A model generated the notes under the pieces. That model was not told the DNA's origin, did not search any database, and saw only the letters and a program-made list of their open reading frames with translations. From positions 62,001-126,000 of the forward strand of contig JACZXQ010000007.1 in NCBI GenBank assembly GCA_022571515.1: a stretch of 64,000 bases of DNA, read 5' to 3'. This DNA is from Gemmatimonadota bacterium. GTDB taxonomy: Bacteria; Gemmatimonadota; Gemmatimonadetes; Longimicrobiales; Gaopeijiaceae. Position numbers and translations under genes: made by a program. Of this stretch, positions 8,271 to 17,850 are shown piece by piece (within the stretch, counting starts at the first letter, position 1; each line of letters opens with the position of its first letter).

Positions 8271-10624
8271 GCGATCATGCCCTCTTGGTCCTGGAGTTCC
8301 ATCGGGCCCTCGAGGGTGTGGCCGGACGCGCCACGAGCCCGGAGGGCCGCGAGGCCGTGCTGGCGCTCCGGCCCGGATATGAGCTCGAGGCTGTACGCGC
8401 CGAGCTCACTCGTGTGTCCGAGATGGGCGTGCTCCTGGACCGTCTTGCACCCTGGTCGGCCCCGGCGATCTCCGAGTGTACCCCCGTTCTCGATCGACTC
8501 TCGGTCGAGGGAGCCGTACTCCAGGCGTCCGAGGTCTACGAGCTCGGCGTACTCCTTGTTTCGGGTGGCTACGTGCGAGACGCGATCGCCGCCAAGGGAG
8601 AGGGGCTCTCCACGCTCGCTCCACTGAAGAGCCGCCTGTACGCGAACGAGGCGATGGTGTCACTCATCCAGCGCTCGGTGGACGCCAAGGGAGATGTCCT
8701 GGACACGGCCAGCGGAGATCTGCGAACGATCCGCCAAGGCCTTCGGCGAGGCCACATCAAGATCGTGAAGCGGCTGGAGGCGTACATCTCCGGCCTTCCG
8801 AAACGGCACGTGGTTTCCGACGCTTCCGTCTCCATCCGCGATGGCCGTTACGTGATCCCGGTCCGGAGGGAGGGGAAGGGCGAGGTCGGCGGCATCATCC
8901 ACGACGAGTCGGCCACGGGTGCCACCCTCTTCGTCGAGCCACCCGTTGCGATGGCGCTCACCAACGAACTCAAGGAGTTGGAGCGCCGACAGGAGCGAGA
9001 GGTTCTGCGCATTCTCAGGGAGATCACGGGCGGCCTTCACCACCTGCGAGAAGAGCTGACCGACTCCCACGCGGCCCTGGTGGACTTCGACTCGCTCTAT
9101 GCACGGGCCCGTACCGCGGCGGACTGGCACGGGGAGTCACCTGAGCTGACCAAGGCCGGAACGGCCTTTTCCATAGTAAGAGGGCGGCATCCGCTCCTGG
9201 TCGCGGGTGGTGACGACGTGGTGCCGTTCGACTTGGCGCTGGAGGCTCACGAGTCTGCCGTGGTTGTGTCGGGGCCGAACACGGGCGGAAAGAGCGTGTT
9301 CCTCAAAGCCGTCGGCCTCATTTCGGCGCTCACGCAAAGCGGCGTGGTCCCTCCGGTGGGGAAGGGCACGCGGCTCCCCGTCTTCAGCGGTTTCTTCGCG
9401 GACATTGGGGATGAGCAATCGATTGCTCACAGCCTGTCTACGTTTTCGGCCCACCTCACCAACCTGAAGGAGATCGTGGAAAAGGCGGACTCCGGCTCGC
9501 TGGTGCTGATCGATGAAATGGGTACGGGCACCGATCCGACGGAAGGGGCGGCTCTAGCTCGGGCCATTCTCGAGGAGCTCGTCTCGAGGGGTGCCACCAC
9601 GCTCGTCACATCCCATTTGGGTTCGCTCAAGCAGCTCGACCGCGAAGGCAGCGGCATCGTCAATGCTTCCCTGCAGTTCGACCCCGATCGCATGGAACCC
9701 ACGTACGAACTCGTGAAAGGCCGCCCGGGCAGGAGCTATGGGCTCGCCATAGCCCGGCGGCTCGGGTTCCCCGCGTCGGTGTTGGATCGCGCGGAGGAGC
9801 ACCTACCGGTCGACGAGGCCAACGTCGAGGACCTTCTCGAACGCCTGGAGCGCCAGGATCGCGAGGCCCGGGAGTTGGTGGACAGCCTGACTCGGGAGCG
9901 CGAGGCGGCGGCCAGCCTGCGCACCGAGCTCGCCGAGCGCGAGGCCGAACTCCGACGGGAGGAACGCAGCGCCGAGCGCCGGGCGCGCGATGATGCCCGG
10001 CGTATCCTGTTGGAGGCGAGGGCCGATGTCGAAGAGGCCATTGCGGCTGTGCGCCAGACGACCGACGCGGCGCAACTCGACGAGGCCAGCCGTGAGGCGA
10101 GGCGGAGAGTGGAGGAGGCTGCCCGCCGTCAGAAAGACCTCCAGCCCCAGGAGCCCGAGCGGGTCGGTCCGGGCGGCCTGGCGCCGGGAGACCGCGTCAA
10201 GGTGCTCGGAAGCGGCGCCACAGGAACCGTGGTGGAGCTCTCCAAGGACCGGGCGTTGGTGGAGATCTCGGGTCTGCGGCTGCGCGTGGCGGTCTCGGAG
10301 CTGGAGCCCACTGGGTCGGATGCCGCTGGTCGGGATGCCTCACCGAGCGTACCGTCGGGTTGGGACGCGCACGACCTGGAGCCATGCACCGAGGTGGACC
10401 TGCGAGGCCTGAGGGTCGACGAAGTGGAGATAGAGCTGGGTCCTGCGCTCGACAGGGCGATCGTAGGTGACCTGCCGGAACTGCGCATCATCCACGGAAA
10501 GGGCACGGGGGCTGTGCGGGCCAAGGTCACGGAGCTACTTCGACAGGATGGGCGTGTGCGTGATTTTCGCCTCGGAGGCCACGGCGAGGGTGGAGCGGGC
10601 GTCACGGTGGCGAGGCTGAGGTGA
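8267..10624 (+). CDS. mutS2: Endonuclease MutS2
   Basis: MutS2 is a MutS-like ATPase with a C-terminal Smr nuclease domain, implicated in suppressing homologous recombination and, in some bacteria, in rescue of collided ribosomes. The 785-aa protein lacks the mismatch-recognition domain, as expected. Walker A is GPNTGGKS (336-343). It is followed by the DIGDEQSIAHSLSTFSAHL region and Walker B LVLIDEMGTGTDPTEG. A long charged coiled coil (about 510-620) and a KOW-like beta region precede Smr (VDLRGLRVDE, HGKGTGAVR). The start is TTG, overlapping the yqeY stop. Confidence 0.95.
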   Translation: MSDHALLVLEFHRALEGVAGRATSPEGREAVLALRPGYELEAVRAELTRVSEMGVLLDRLAPWSAPAISECTPVLDRLSVEGAVLQASEVYELGVLLVSGGYVRDAIAAKGEGLSTLAPLKSRLYANEAMVSLIQRSVDAKGDVLDTASGDLRTIRQGLRRGHIKIVKRLEAYISGLPKRHVVSDASVSIRDGRYVIPVRREGKGEVGGIIHDESATGATLFVEPPVAMALTNELKELERRQEREVLRILREITGGLHHLREELTDSHAALVDFDSLYARARTAADWHGESPELTKAGTAFSIVRGRHPLLVAGGDDVVPFDLALEAHESAVVVSGPNTGGKSVFLKAVGLISALTQSGVVPPVGKGTRLPVFSGFFADIGDEQSIAHSLSTFSAHLTNLKEIVEKADSGSLVLIDEMGTGTDPTEGAALARAILEELVSRGATTLVTSHLGSLKQLDREGSGIVNASLQFDPDRMEPTYELVKGRPGRSYGLAIARRLGFPASVLDRAEEHLPVDEANVEDLLERLERQDREARELVDSLTREREAAASLRTELAEREAELRREERSAERRARDDARRILLEARADVEEAIAAVRQTTDAAQLDEASREARRRVEEAARRQKDLQPQEPERVGPGGLAPGDRVKVLGSGATGTVVELSKDRALVEISGLRLRVAVSELEPTGSDAAGRDASPSVPSGWDAHDLEPCTEVDLRGLRVDEVEIELGPALDRAIVGDLPELRIIHGKGTGAVRAKVTELLRQDGRVRDFRLGGHGEGGAGVTVARLR

Positions 10625-10643
10625 TGAACCCGGATGCACGCCG

Positions 10644-12467
10644 ATGATTCCCGACGCTCAGGTCGATGAGGTGCGCGCGCGCGCCGATATCGTCGAGATC
10701 GTGGGCGAGGTGGTCCAGCTCAAGCGCTCGGGCAAGGACTTCAAGGCCAACTGTCCGTTCCACGACGAGCGCACGCCGAGCTTCTACGTGGTGCCCGCCA
10801 AGGGGTTCTACAACTGCTTTGGGTGTGGCGAGTCGGGAGACGTTTTTTCGTTCGTGATGAAGCGACAGGGGTTGGACTTCGTGGAGGCCGTGAAGTACGT
10901 GGCCGCGCGCTCGGGCGTCGAGATTCGTGAGGTGTCCCGGGGACGGGAGGAGGAGGACCCGCATCGGCATCTCTACGAAGCCAACGCCTTCGCCCGTGCG
11001 TTCTTCCAGGACCAGCTCTGGGACGAAGCGGGCGGGCGTGAGGCCAGGGACTACATGGACGCACGTGGCATCGGCAAAGAGACGGCCGAGAGTTGCGGAC
11101 TCGGCTTCGCACCGGACGGGTGGCGGGGCCTCAGGGACGCCGCCGCCCACCATGGTATCGGTGACGAGGTCCTCATGGAGGTCGGACTTCTGACTCAGAG
11201 TGAGCGAGCCAAGGAACCGTACGATCGCTTCCGCAACCGGATCGTGTTCCCCATCGAGAGCTTGGGCGGCAAGGTGCTGGGATTCGGGGCGCGCGTGCTC
11301 GGAGTGGGCGCGGAGGGCTCACCCAAGTACGTCAACTCACCCGAGTCGCCCATCTACCACAAGGGTCGGGTGCTGTACGGCCTCCACAACGCGAAGAACC
11401 ACATTCGCCGGGAAGAGGTAGCTCTGGTGGTGGAGGGCTACATGGATGCCGTATCCATGGCGGCGGCCGGAATCCGGAATGTGGTCGCACCGCTGGGCAC
11501 GGCGCTGACCCAGGAGCAGGCCGAGCTTCTGAAGCGCTACGCCAAGCGGGTGCTCCTTCTGTTCGATAGCGACCCAGCCGGAATCAAGGCGACCTTCCGT
11601 GCGGGCGACGTGCTCCTCGAGGCGGGACTCCATCCCTCGGTGGTCACGTTTCCAAGCGGGGAAGATCCGGACACGATCGTGCAGAAAGAGGGGGCGGCGG
11701 GACTTCGGCACTATCTCGAGCAGGCCGTGGATGTCCTCGACCGCAAGCTCCACATCCTCGAAGAGAGGGACTACTTCTCGAGCATCGAAGGCACTCGTTC
11801 GGCCGTCGATCGCCTGCTGCCGACCATTCGGGCCACGCGCGACCTGGCGCTCCGGGACATCTACGTGTCGAAGGTTGCGGAGAAGACAGGAGTACGCCGC
11901 GAGACCCTCGAGGAGGAGCTCCGCCGGCAGATGCACGCTGCGCCCTCGAGAGCGCAGCACCGAGATGGCCGGCGTCCCACCGCGCCGGCTCCGGCCGTTC
12001 CGCGGATGGGAGCCCAGAGGAAGCTACTGCTCCTGATGGTTCAGGATCGTGCCTGGGTTGTGCACGCCGCGGAGCGTGTTGGGCCGGGGGACTTTTTCGA
12101 TACGGCATTTAGGGACATCTTTGAGGCCCTGGTGGAGGATCCCGAGCTTACGCACGCGCCGGAGGGCATGGCGCCGGAAAGCGTTCGGATCTTGGAGTCG
12201 CTGCTATCGGATCCGGAGGAACTCTCCCAGGCGCATCGGGTTTTCGATGAGTCGTTGAGCAGAATGCGCATCGTCTTGGTGGATAGTCGCCTGGAGGAGT
12301 TGGACGCGAAGATCCGACACGCCCAGTCCGATGACGAGAAGCTCGCGCTTCTGAGGGAAAAGGCCGACCTGGGAAAGGAACGGCGGGATCTCGGCCTGGA
12401 TTGGTCCGCGACAGCGAAGAAGACGCTCGGTGGTCAACGTTCGAAACGGAAACAGGACATTAGATGA
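10644..12467 (+). CDS. dnaG: DNA primase
   Basis: DnaG makes RNA primers at the replication fork. The 607-aa product begins with a CHC2 zinc finger using C37, H40, C58 and C61. The catalytic core follows, and the TOPRIM domain starts near residue 258 (VVEGYMDAVSMAAAG, then LLFDSDPAG). The C-terminal helicase-interaction domain is helical and divergent, with an Arg/Pro/Ala-rich linker (RAQHRDGRRPTAPAPAVP) before it. It ends by overlapping the next start codon by four bases. No rpoD is adjacent, unlike the classical macromolecular synthesis operon. Confidence 0.95.
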   Translation: MIPDAQVDEVRARADIVEIVGEVVQLKRSGKDFKANCPFHDERTPSFYVVPAKGFYNCFGCGESGDVFSFVMKRQGLDFVEAVKYVAARSGVEIREVSRGREEEDPHRHLYEANAFARAFFQDQLWDEAGGREARDYMDARGIGKETAESCGLGFAPDGWRGLRDAAAHHGIGDEVLMEVGLLTQSERAKEPYDRFRNRIVFPIESLGGKVLGFGARVLGVGAEGSPKYVNSPESPIYHKGRVLYGLHNAKNHIRREEVALVVEGYMDAVSMAAAGIRNVVAPLGTALTQEQAELLKRYAKRVLLLFDSDPAGIKATFRAGDVLLEAGLHPSVVTFPSGEDPDTIVQKEGAAGLRHYLEQAVDVLDRKLHILEERDYFSSIEGTRSAVDRLLPTIRATRDLALRDIYVSKVAEKTGVRRETLEEELRRQMHAAPSRAQHRDGRRPTAPAPAVPRMGAQRKLLLLMVQDRAWVVHAAERVGPGDFFDTAFRDIFEALVEDPELTHAPEGMAPESVRILESLLSDPEELSQAHRVFDESLSRMRIVLVDSRLEELDAKIRHAQSDDEKLALLREKADLGKERRDLGLDWSATAKKTLGGQRSKRKQDIR

Positions 12468-13192
12468 CGACACACCTTACGTCGCTGAAGGAACTACAGA
12501 AGCTCGATGTGGACATCGTCGCCGCCCGGCGTATTGTGGCGACCTTCGACCCTCAGATCGAGGTGATCGAGGAACCGGCGCTGGCCTTGGAGAGTGAAGT
12601 GACCAGGCTCCGCAGCCGGCTCCAGGAGGTCGAGCTCGACGAGCGACGCGTGGAGCTCTCCGCCGACGAGAAACGGGCCCGCTCCAAGAAGCTCGACGAA
12701 CGGCTCACAACGGTGCGGAACGTGCGCGAGGAGGCTGCCGTTCATGCGGAAATCGACATGGTCCGGCGGTCCCTGGAGGGCGCTGAGCAGGAAGCGCTGA
12801 CGCTGTTGGACCAGATTCGCCGCATGGAGGAGCGCTTGGAGGAGAGCCAAAAGGCTCTCGAAGTCGCCCAAGCGGAGGTCGAGCCCAAGCGTGACGAGTT
12901 GGTGGAGCAGCGCGAGGCCGCGAAGACCGAGTTGGCCGAGCTCGAGTCGCGCCGGGATGCGTTCGCCTCGGGAATCGACGCGAGGGAGCGGGACACGTAC
13001 GAGAGCATCCTCGCGGGCGGCCGAACGGTGGCGGTGGCGGATGTCACGGAGGACGGCGCGTGCGGAAACTGCTTCAGCGTCATTCCGCTCCAGCTTCAAA
13101 ACCAGATCCTGCACGGCGAGGAAATGATTCGCTGTGAGGGGTGTGGAGTGATCCTGGCGCCTCCCGAGGCCGAGGGGTCGGCGGCCGGCTGA
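12464..13192 (+). CDS. Coiled-coil protein with C4 zinc ribbon (CdsZ/PF02591-like)
   Basis: The 242-aa protein is almost entirely a charged coiled coil (about 10-190, with VRNVREEAAVHAEIDMVRRS), followed by a zinc ribbon. The ligands are C200-x2-C203 and C224-x2-C227. This is the layout of the widespread C4-type zinc-ribbon family that includes chlamydial CdsZ. Bacterial members lack a settled general function; nucleic-acid or protein bridging is a reasonable guess only. It overlaps dnaG by four bases and sits 14 bases before recJ, so a role linked to replication or repair is possible. Confidence 0.8.
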   Translation: MTTHLTSLKELQKLDVDIVAARRIVATFDPQIEVIEEPALALESEVTRLRSRLQEVELDERRVELSADEKRARSKKLDERLTTVRNVREEAAVHAEIDMVRRSLEGAEQEALTLLDQIRRMEERLEESQKALEVAQAEVEPKRDELVEQREAAKTELAELESRRDAFASGIDARERDTYESILAGGRTVAVADVTEDGACGNCFSVIPLQLQNQILHGEEMIRCEGCGVILAPPEAEGSAAG

Positions 13193-13205
13193 TTCGGCGT
13201 AATAC

Positions 13206-14957
13206 GTGACCCCATCGGGCACCGCGTCCGCTCTTCCCCCGGCTGCGGCGCCTGTTTGGCATTTACCCATGGCTCCGGACGCCCTGGTCGTCGAGGCCCT
13301 TGCCGCCGACCTCTCCCTGCCTACAGCCCTGTGTTCCCTGCTCGTAACGCGTGGCATCACGGAGTCCGATGAGGCCAAGCGGTTTCTCAGGCCGCCGCTC
13401 GAGCACCTCCACACGCATGAGTCCATGGCCGGCGTAGAGCGCGCTACCGAGCGCGTGGTTCGAGCAATCCGTGGAGGCGAGACGATCCTGGTCCACGGAG
13501 ACTACGATGTGGATGGGGTCTGCGGGGCTGCCCTCTACACGCTCTGGTTCCGACGCCTGGGAGGCACCGTCGTCCCTTTCGTGCCCCATCGTACCCGGAA
13601 CGGCTACGACTTCGGCGCTGCGGGGTTGGCGGCCGCCCTGGAAGCAGGCGCGACTCTGGTGGTCACAGCGGACTCGGGCATCCAGGCGAACGCGGCCGTG
13701 GCGGAGGCCGCGCAGAACGGGATCGACGTGATCGTGACCGACCACCACACGGTGGGCGCCTCCCTTCCCGACGCCGTGGCTGTGGTGAATCCGCACCAGC
13801 CTGGTTGCGAATACCCGTATAAGGACCTATGCGGGACCGGTGTGGCCTACCGCCTCTGCGAGGCGCTGGGACGGGCGTTCGACATCCCGTCCGACGAGAT
13901 CCACGCGCACCTCGACCTCGTGGCTCTTGCCACTGTGGCCGACTTGGTGCCCCTGACGGGAGACAACCGGGCCTTCGTGAGGGTCGGCCTGCGTACGCTC
14001 GAGAATACCGACAAGCCCGGTCTGCGGGCGCTCATGGAACGGGCCGAGGTGTCCGGGCGGCGGCTGGATGCCGACGACGTCGGGTTTCGACTGGCGCCTC
14101 GCATCAACGCTGCGGGACGCATGGAGGACGCCATGTCGGCCCTGCGGCTCCTGATTACCGCCGATCCCGGTGAGGCCAAAGCGCTGGCCGGCATACTGGA
14201 CGACGCCAACCGAAGGCGACGCGACGAAGAGCGCAGGACGGTGGACCAGGTCTTGGAGCAACTCTCGGCCAGTTTCCGGCCGGAGGAGGATTATGGCCTG
14301 GTGCTCGCTGGAGAAGGCTGGCACGCCGGCGTGATTGGGATCGTGGCCTCGCGCGTCGTCGAGCGTGTGCACCGCCCGACGGTGCTCGTCGCCCTGGACG
14401 GGCAGAAGGGCCGCGGAAGCGCGCGGTCCATCCCCGGGTTCAACCTACTCGAGGCCGTGCAAGCTTGCAGTGAGCACCTCGGGCGCTTCGGGGGACACCC
14501 ACAGGCCGCCGGTATGGACATCGCGAAGGACTCGATCGAGGCGTTTCGGGAGGCGTTCAACGCCGAGGCGCGCCGCCGGTTGGAAGGAGAGACGCTTCTG
14601 CCCGCGATTTCGCCGGATGTGGAAATCGAGCTCGAAGAAGCCACACTCGAGCTCGCGCACTACCTGCGGTACATGGGGCCATTCGGCATGGGTAACCGAA
14701 CGCCGCTCTTCGTCGCCAGGGGGGTTCACCTCGACGGCCAGGCCAAGGTGGTGGGCTCGAATCACCTGCGCCTGTCGCTCAGGCAGGGCGGCGCACGCCT
14801 GAGCGGCATCGGGTTCGGGTTGGCGGACCGAATCGTGCCCGAGTCGCTGTCCGATGGACCCCTGGACGCCGTCTTCCAGTTGAGAGAAGACCACTTTCGT
14901 GGAGTCACCCGGGTGGACGCCCGCTTTCGGGACATCCGGCCCTCGGATGTCGCATGA
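13206..14957 (+). CDS. recJ: Single-stranded-DNA-specific exonuclease RecJ
   Basis: RecJ degrades ssDNA 5' to 3' in recombination and repair. The 583-aa protein carries the DHH phosphoesterase motifs: GDYDVDG (98-104), TADSGI, and VTDHHT with DHH at 179-181. The DHHA1 domain is marked by GWHAGVIGIVASRV, GRGSARSIPGFNL and GGHPQAAGM. An OB-fold tail (PFGMGNRTPLFVARG onwards) is present. The start is GTG at 13206; the first twenty residues are not conserved, so a later start is possible. The stop overlaps the rsmD ATG. Confidence 0.94.
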   Translation: MTPSGTASALPPAAAPVWHLPMAPDALVVEALAADLSLPTALCSLLVTRGITESDEAKRFLRPPLEHLHTHESMAGVERATERVVRAIRGGETILVHGDYDVDGVCGAALYTLWFRRLGGTVVPFVPHRTRNGYDFGAAGLAAALEAGATLVVTADSGIQANAAVAEAAQNGIDVIVTDHHTVGASLPDAVAVVNPHQPGCEYPYKDLCGTGVAYRLCEALGRAFDIPSDEIHAHLDLVALATVADLVPLTGDNRAFVRVGLRTLENTDKPGLRALMERAEVSGRRLDADDVGFRLAPRINAAGRMEDAMSALRLLITADPGEAKALAGILDDANRRRRDEERRTVDQVLEQLSASFRPEEDYGLVLAGEGWHAGVIGIVASRVVERVHRPTVLVALDGQKGRGSARSIPGFNLLEAVQACSEHLGRFGGHPQAAGMDIAKDSIEAFREAFNAEARRRLEGETLLPAISPDVEIELEEATLELAHYLRYMGPFGMGNRTPLFVARGVHLDGQAKVVGSNHLRLSLRQGGARLSGIGFGLADRIVPESLSDGPLDAVFQLREDHFRGVTRVDARFRDIRPSDVA

Positions 14958-15481
14958 GGATCATTGCCGGGCAGTGGCGCGGCCGGCGGCTCGAGGCCCC
15001 CAGCGGACGGAGCGTGCGTCCGACGGCGGACCGGGTACGCGAGGCATGGATGTCGGCGATGGGACCCTCCATCTCCGGGGCTCGTGTTCTGGATCTCTTC
15101 GCCGGCTCGGGGGCCCTCGGCCTCGAGACGTTGAGCCGCGGGGCCGAGGAGGTCGTGTTCGTCGAGCGCGCTCGGGGGGCGTTGAATTCCTTGAGATCGA
15201 ACATCGAACGACTCCAGGCCGGTGCCCGTTGCACGGTCGTCCAGCGGGACGCAATGAAATTCGTGGCGGGGCTGGAGGAACATGCCTTCGACCTGGCGAT
15301 GGCGGACCCGCCCTATGACCTTGCGGTGGCGGCGCTCCTGGTGGAGCGTTTCGCCGAGAAACCGTTTGCGCGAGAGCTCTGGTTGGAGCATCGTACCGCC
15401 CAAGAGATTCCCGACGTGTCGGGACTCCGGCAGCGCGTGTACGGAGACACGACCCTCACCACCGTGGTGGCTGACGCATGA
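14954..15481 (+). CDS. rsmD: 16S rRNA (guanine(966)-N(2))-methyltransferase RsmD
   Basis: This 175-aa methyltransferase should modify G966 of 16S rRNA within assembled 30S subunits. It starts MRIIAGQWRGRRL and contains RPTADRVREAW, both typical of the family. The SAM-binding loop is DLFAGSGALGLE (47-58) and the catalytic motif IV is DPPY (118-121). It lies between recJ and coaD with four-base overlaps at both ends. The rsmD-coaD pairing is widespread in bacteria. Confidence 0.94.
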   Translation: MRIIAGQWRGRRLEAPSGRSVRPTADRVREAWMSAMGPSISGARVLDLFAGSGALGLETLSRGAEEVVFVERARGALNSLRSNIERLQAGARCTVVQRDAMKFVAGLEEHAFDLAMADPPYDLAVAALLVERFAEKPFARELWLEHRTAQEIPDVSGLRQRVYGDTTLTTVVADA

Positions 15482-15978
15482 CTCGGACCGATCCCGTCGT
15501 TGCCATCTACCCAGGCTCCTTCGACCCCATCACGCTGGGGCATGAAGATGTCGTCCACCGCACGCTCAGGGTGGCCGACCGCATCGTGGTGGCCGTCGCC
15601 CGTACCGCGACGCAGTCCAAGGAGCTGTTGTTCACCGTCGATGAGCGCCTCGAGATGATTCGCGAGGTGTTCAAGGACGAAGGCAGCATCGAGGTCACGA
15701 GCTTCAGCGGGCTTCTCGTCGACTTCGCTCGAGAGATGCGTGCCCACTTCATCGTTCGTGGCCTCCGGGCAGTCTCGGACTTCGAGTACGAGTTCCAGAT
15801 GGCTCAGATGAACCGGGAGTTGTGGCACGAGGTCGAGACCGTCTTCCTGACGCCCGACACCCGATACGCGTTCCTGTCGGCCTCCCTCGTGCGGGAAGTC
15901 TCGAGGCTCGGAGGCGACGTCTCGAGGTTCGTTTCCCCCTCCGTGCTCCAGCGTCTGGAGGAGAAGCACGGCGAATGA
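15478..15978 (+). CDS. coaD: Pantetheine-phosphate adenylyltransferase
   Basis: CoaD transfers AMP to 4'-phosphopantetheine, the penultimate step of coenzyme A synthesis. The 166-aa product has the nucleotidyltransferase motif in YPGSFDPITLGH (11-22), where TLGH is the T/HxGH signature. It also has the substrate-binding RGLRAVSDFEYEFQMAQMN segment. The length is standard. It overlaps both rsmD and pta by four bases. CoA supply next to a phosphotransacetylase is suggestive but not a proven functional link. Confidence 0.96.
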   Translation: MTRTDPVVAIYPGSFDPITLGHEDVVHRTLRVADRIVVAVARTATQSKELLFTVDERLEMIREVFKDEGSIEVTSFSGLLVDFAREMRAHFIVRGLRAVSDFEYEFQMAQMNRELWHEVETVFLTPDTRYAFLSASLVREVSRLGGDVSRFVSPSVLQRLEEKHGE

Positions 15979-16976
15979 ACTTTCTCGAGTCCCTTCACGC
16001 GCGGGCTCGGGCGCTTGATCGCACGATCGTCTTTCCAGAGGGTGGGGATCCCCGTGTGTTGGCGGCGGTGGCCACGCTGGTGGCCGAGGGCTTGGTGAGA
16101 CCCGTTGTGCTGGGGCCTGTCGACGAAGTGCAGGCAGGCCTTCGCGAGGCCGGAGTCGACCCTTCCCGAGTTGTCGTTGTCGACCCCTCCGGACCGGAGA
16201 TGCTGGAACGCATGGTCCCCCTCGCCCGCGAGCGACTGAGTAGGGGGACGTTGAACGAGGCCGAGTCTCGGGAGCGGGCGAAGGATGCCCTGGTGGCCGC
16301 GGCGTTCATGGTGCACCTCGGGGAGGCCGATGGCGCTGTGGCAGGGGCCGTGCGCGCCACGCCCGACGTGGTCCGCGCAGGACTCTCGTGCATCGGCCTT
16401 CGGGACGATATCAACACGGTATCGTCCTCGTTCTACATGGTCGTGCCGCCCTTCCGTGGCTCGGAGAAGGAGGTCCTGACCTTTTCGGATGCTGGGGTGG
16501 TGCTCGAACCGAGCCCTCGCCAGCTGGCCGAGATTGCCGCGGCGGCAGTGGACGCCCGGCACGCCGTCGTGGGCGACGAACCGGTGGTGGCGTTCCTCTC
16601 CTATTCGACGCTGGGGAGCGCGGCCGGTGGCAGCGTTCAGCGAATGGTCCGGGCCAGGGATTTGTTTCGCGAGCTTCGCCCCGGCGTGCCCGCGGATGGT
16701 GAACTCCAGGGAGATGCGGCCCTGATCGAAGCCGTGGCCGCCCGTAAGGCTCCTGGATCTCCGGCGGCCGGAAAGGCCAATGTCCTCATCTTCCCGGACC
16801 TGAATTCCGGTAACATCGCGTACAAACTCGTGCAGCGGTTGGCGGGGGCGGATGCCCTCGGACCGATCATTCAGGGCCTGCGGCGGCCGTTCAACGATCT
16901 CTCGAGGGGCGCCACTCCCCCGGATATCGTAAACGTCGCGTGCATCACCGCACTCATGTCGGTGGATTCTCCATGA
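15975..16976 (+). CDS. pta: Phosphate acetyltransferase
   Basis: The 333-aa protein matches the catalytic PTA domain that interconverts acetyl-CoA and acetyl phosphate. Landmarks are TIVFPEGGDPRVLAAV at the N-terminus, DGAVAGAVRATPDVVRAGL, FSDAGVVLEPSPRQLAEIA, VAFLSYSTLGSA, GELQGDAALIE and NVLIFPDLNSGNIAYKLVQRL. The short single-domain form lacks the N-terminal regulatory domain of enteric Pta. I took the ATG at 15975, which overlaps the coaD stop. No acetate kinase gene is adjacent. Confidence 0.92.
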   Translation: MNFLESLHARARALDRTIVFPEGGDPRVLAAVATLVAEGLVRPVVLGPVDEVQAGLREAGVDPSRVVVVDPSGPEMLERMVPLARERLSRGTLNEAESRERAKDALVAAAFMVHLGEADGAVAGAVRATPDVVRAGLSCIGLRDDINTVSSSFYMVVPPFRGSEKEVLTFSDAGVVLEPSPRQLAEIAAAAVDARHAVVGDEPVVAFLSYSTLGSAAGGSVQRMVRARDLFRELRPGVPADGELQGDAALIEAVAARKAPGSPAAGKANVLIFPDLNSGNIAYKLVQRLAGADALGPIIQGLRRPFNDLSRGATPPDIVNVACITALMSVDSP

Positions 16977-16979
16977 GTG

Positions 16980-17009
16980 TTGCCCCTGCCGGCGGCAAAC
17001 GTTTATCCT
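16980..17009 (+). promoter_or_regulatory. Possible sigma70-type promoter for the partner-switching cassette
   Basis: TTGCCC (16980-16985) and TATCCT (17004-17009) are 18 bases apart, each matching four of six consensus positions. They lie in the only real gap (89 bases) between pta and the STAS gene. The call rests on sequence similarity alone. Confidence 0.35.
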
Positions 17010-17065
17010 ATTTTCGGGGTTAGCGCGGCCCCCGCCCTGATCCCATGTCCAATCTCGGAGGAATC

Positions 17066-17398
17066 ATGGCATTTCAGGTGACCAAGGAGAACGACGTAAC
17101 GGTCGTCGCCGTTGAAGGTCAGCTCATCGTCGGAAATCGCCAAGAGCTCAAGCAGAAGGTCCTCGAGGAGCTCGAAAACGGCGAGCGAAAGTTCGTGGTG
17201 GATTTTGACCAGACGGGGTACATCGACTCTTCCGGCCTGGGCGTATTGGTGTCTCTTTCCAAGAAGATCAGAGAGCAGGGAGGCGAGCTCAGGCTTGCCA
17301 GCTTGAACGAAGATCTCCGGACCCTGTTCGAGCTGACCAAGCTCGACACGCTCTTCAAGATTTCGGATTCCAGAGCAGAGGCACTGAAAGGGCTGTAG
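17066..17398 (+). CDS. STAS-domain anti-sigma factor antagonist
   Basis: This 110-aa single STAS domain resembles RsbV/SpoIIAA. In partner switching, the unphosphorylated form captures an anti-sigma kinase and frees the sigma factor. The phosphorylation motif DSSGLG is at 54-59, with S56 as the likely phosphosite. I chose the ATG at 17066, which has GGAGG just upstream. The ATG at 17045 lacks any ribosome binding site. It is followed immediately by its probable kinase and phosphatase, making a three-gene switch. Confidence 0.9.
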   Translation: MAFQVTKENDVTVVAVEGQLIVGNRQELKQKVLEELENGERKFVVDFDQTGYIDSSGLGVLVSLSKKIREQGGELRLASLNEDLRTLFELTKLDTLFKISDSRAEALKGL

Positions 17399-17400
17399 CG

Positions 17401-17850
17401 GTGAAAACCGAGCTCGTCCTCGAGCTTCCGAATGACATTCGGACCATAGGCCATGCTGTCGACTATGTGATGGAGCGGTGTACGGCCTGCTGTGAGCATG
17501 CCCGTAAGCTGGACCTCAACTTCCGTGTAGGACTCACCGAGGCGCTTTCCAACGCCATGCTGTACGGGAATGCCGAGGATCCGGCCAAACGTGTGCGTAT
17601 CGAAGTGGTGGTGGCCGGCAGCGAGATCACGGCTCGTATCACGGACGAAGGTACCGGGTTCGATCCGGACAACGTGCCCGACCCTACGACCCCAGCGAAC
17701 GTCGTCAAGACGGGTGGGCGTGGCATTTTTCTCATGCGGTCGCTTCTCGATGAGGTGAGGTTCAACGAGCAGGGTAACTCGGTAACGCTCGTGCTCCGGC
17801 TGGAGCAGAGCGACTCGCCTGGCGAGGTCGAGGGTGGAGCGCAGGCATGA
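17401..17850 (+). CDS. RsbW-like anti-sigma factor serine kinase (HATPase)
   Basis: This 149-aa protein is a GHKL ATPase domain of the RsbW/SpoIIAB type. The N-box is LTEALSNAMLYGN, with E47 and N51 as the conserved acid and Mg-binding Asn. The G-boxes are DEGTGFDPD and GGRGIFLMRSL. Such proteins sequester a sigma factor or another partner and phosphorylate the STAS antagonist. The start is GTG, two bases after the STAS stop. Its stop overlaps the phosphatase start. No sigma-factor gene is nearby, so the partner is unknown. Confidence 0.88.
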   Translation: MKTELVLELPNDIRTIGHAVDYVMERCTACCEHARKLDLNFRVGLTEALSNAMLYGNAEDPAKRVRIEVVVAGSEITARITDEGTGFDPDNVPDPTTPANVVKTGGRGIFLMRSLLDEVRFNEQGNSVTLVLRLEQSDSPGEVEGGAQA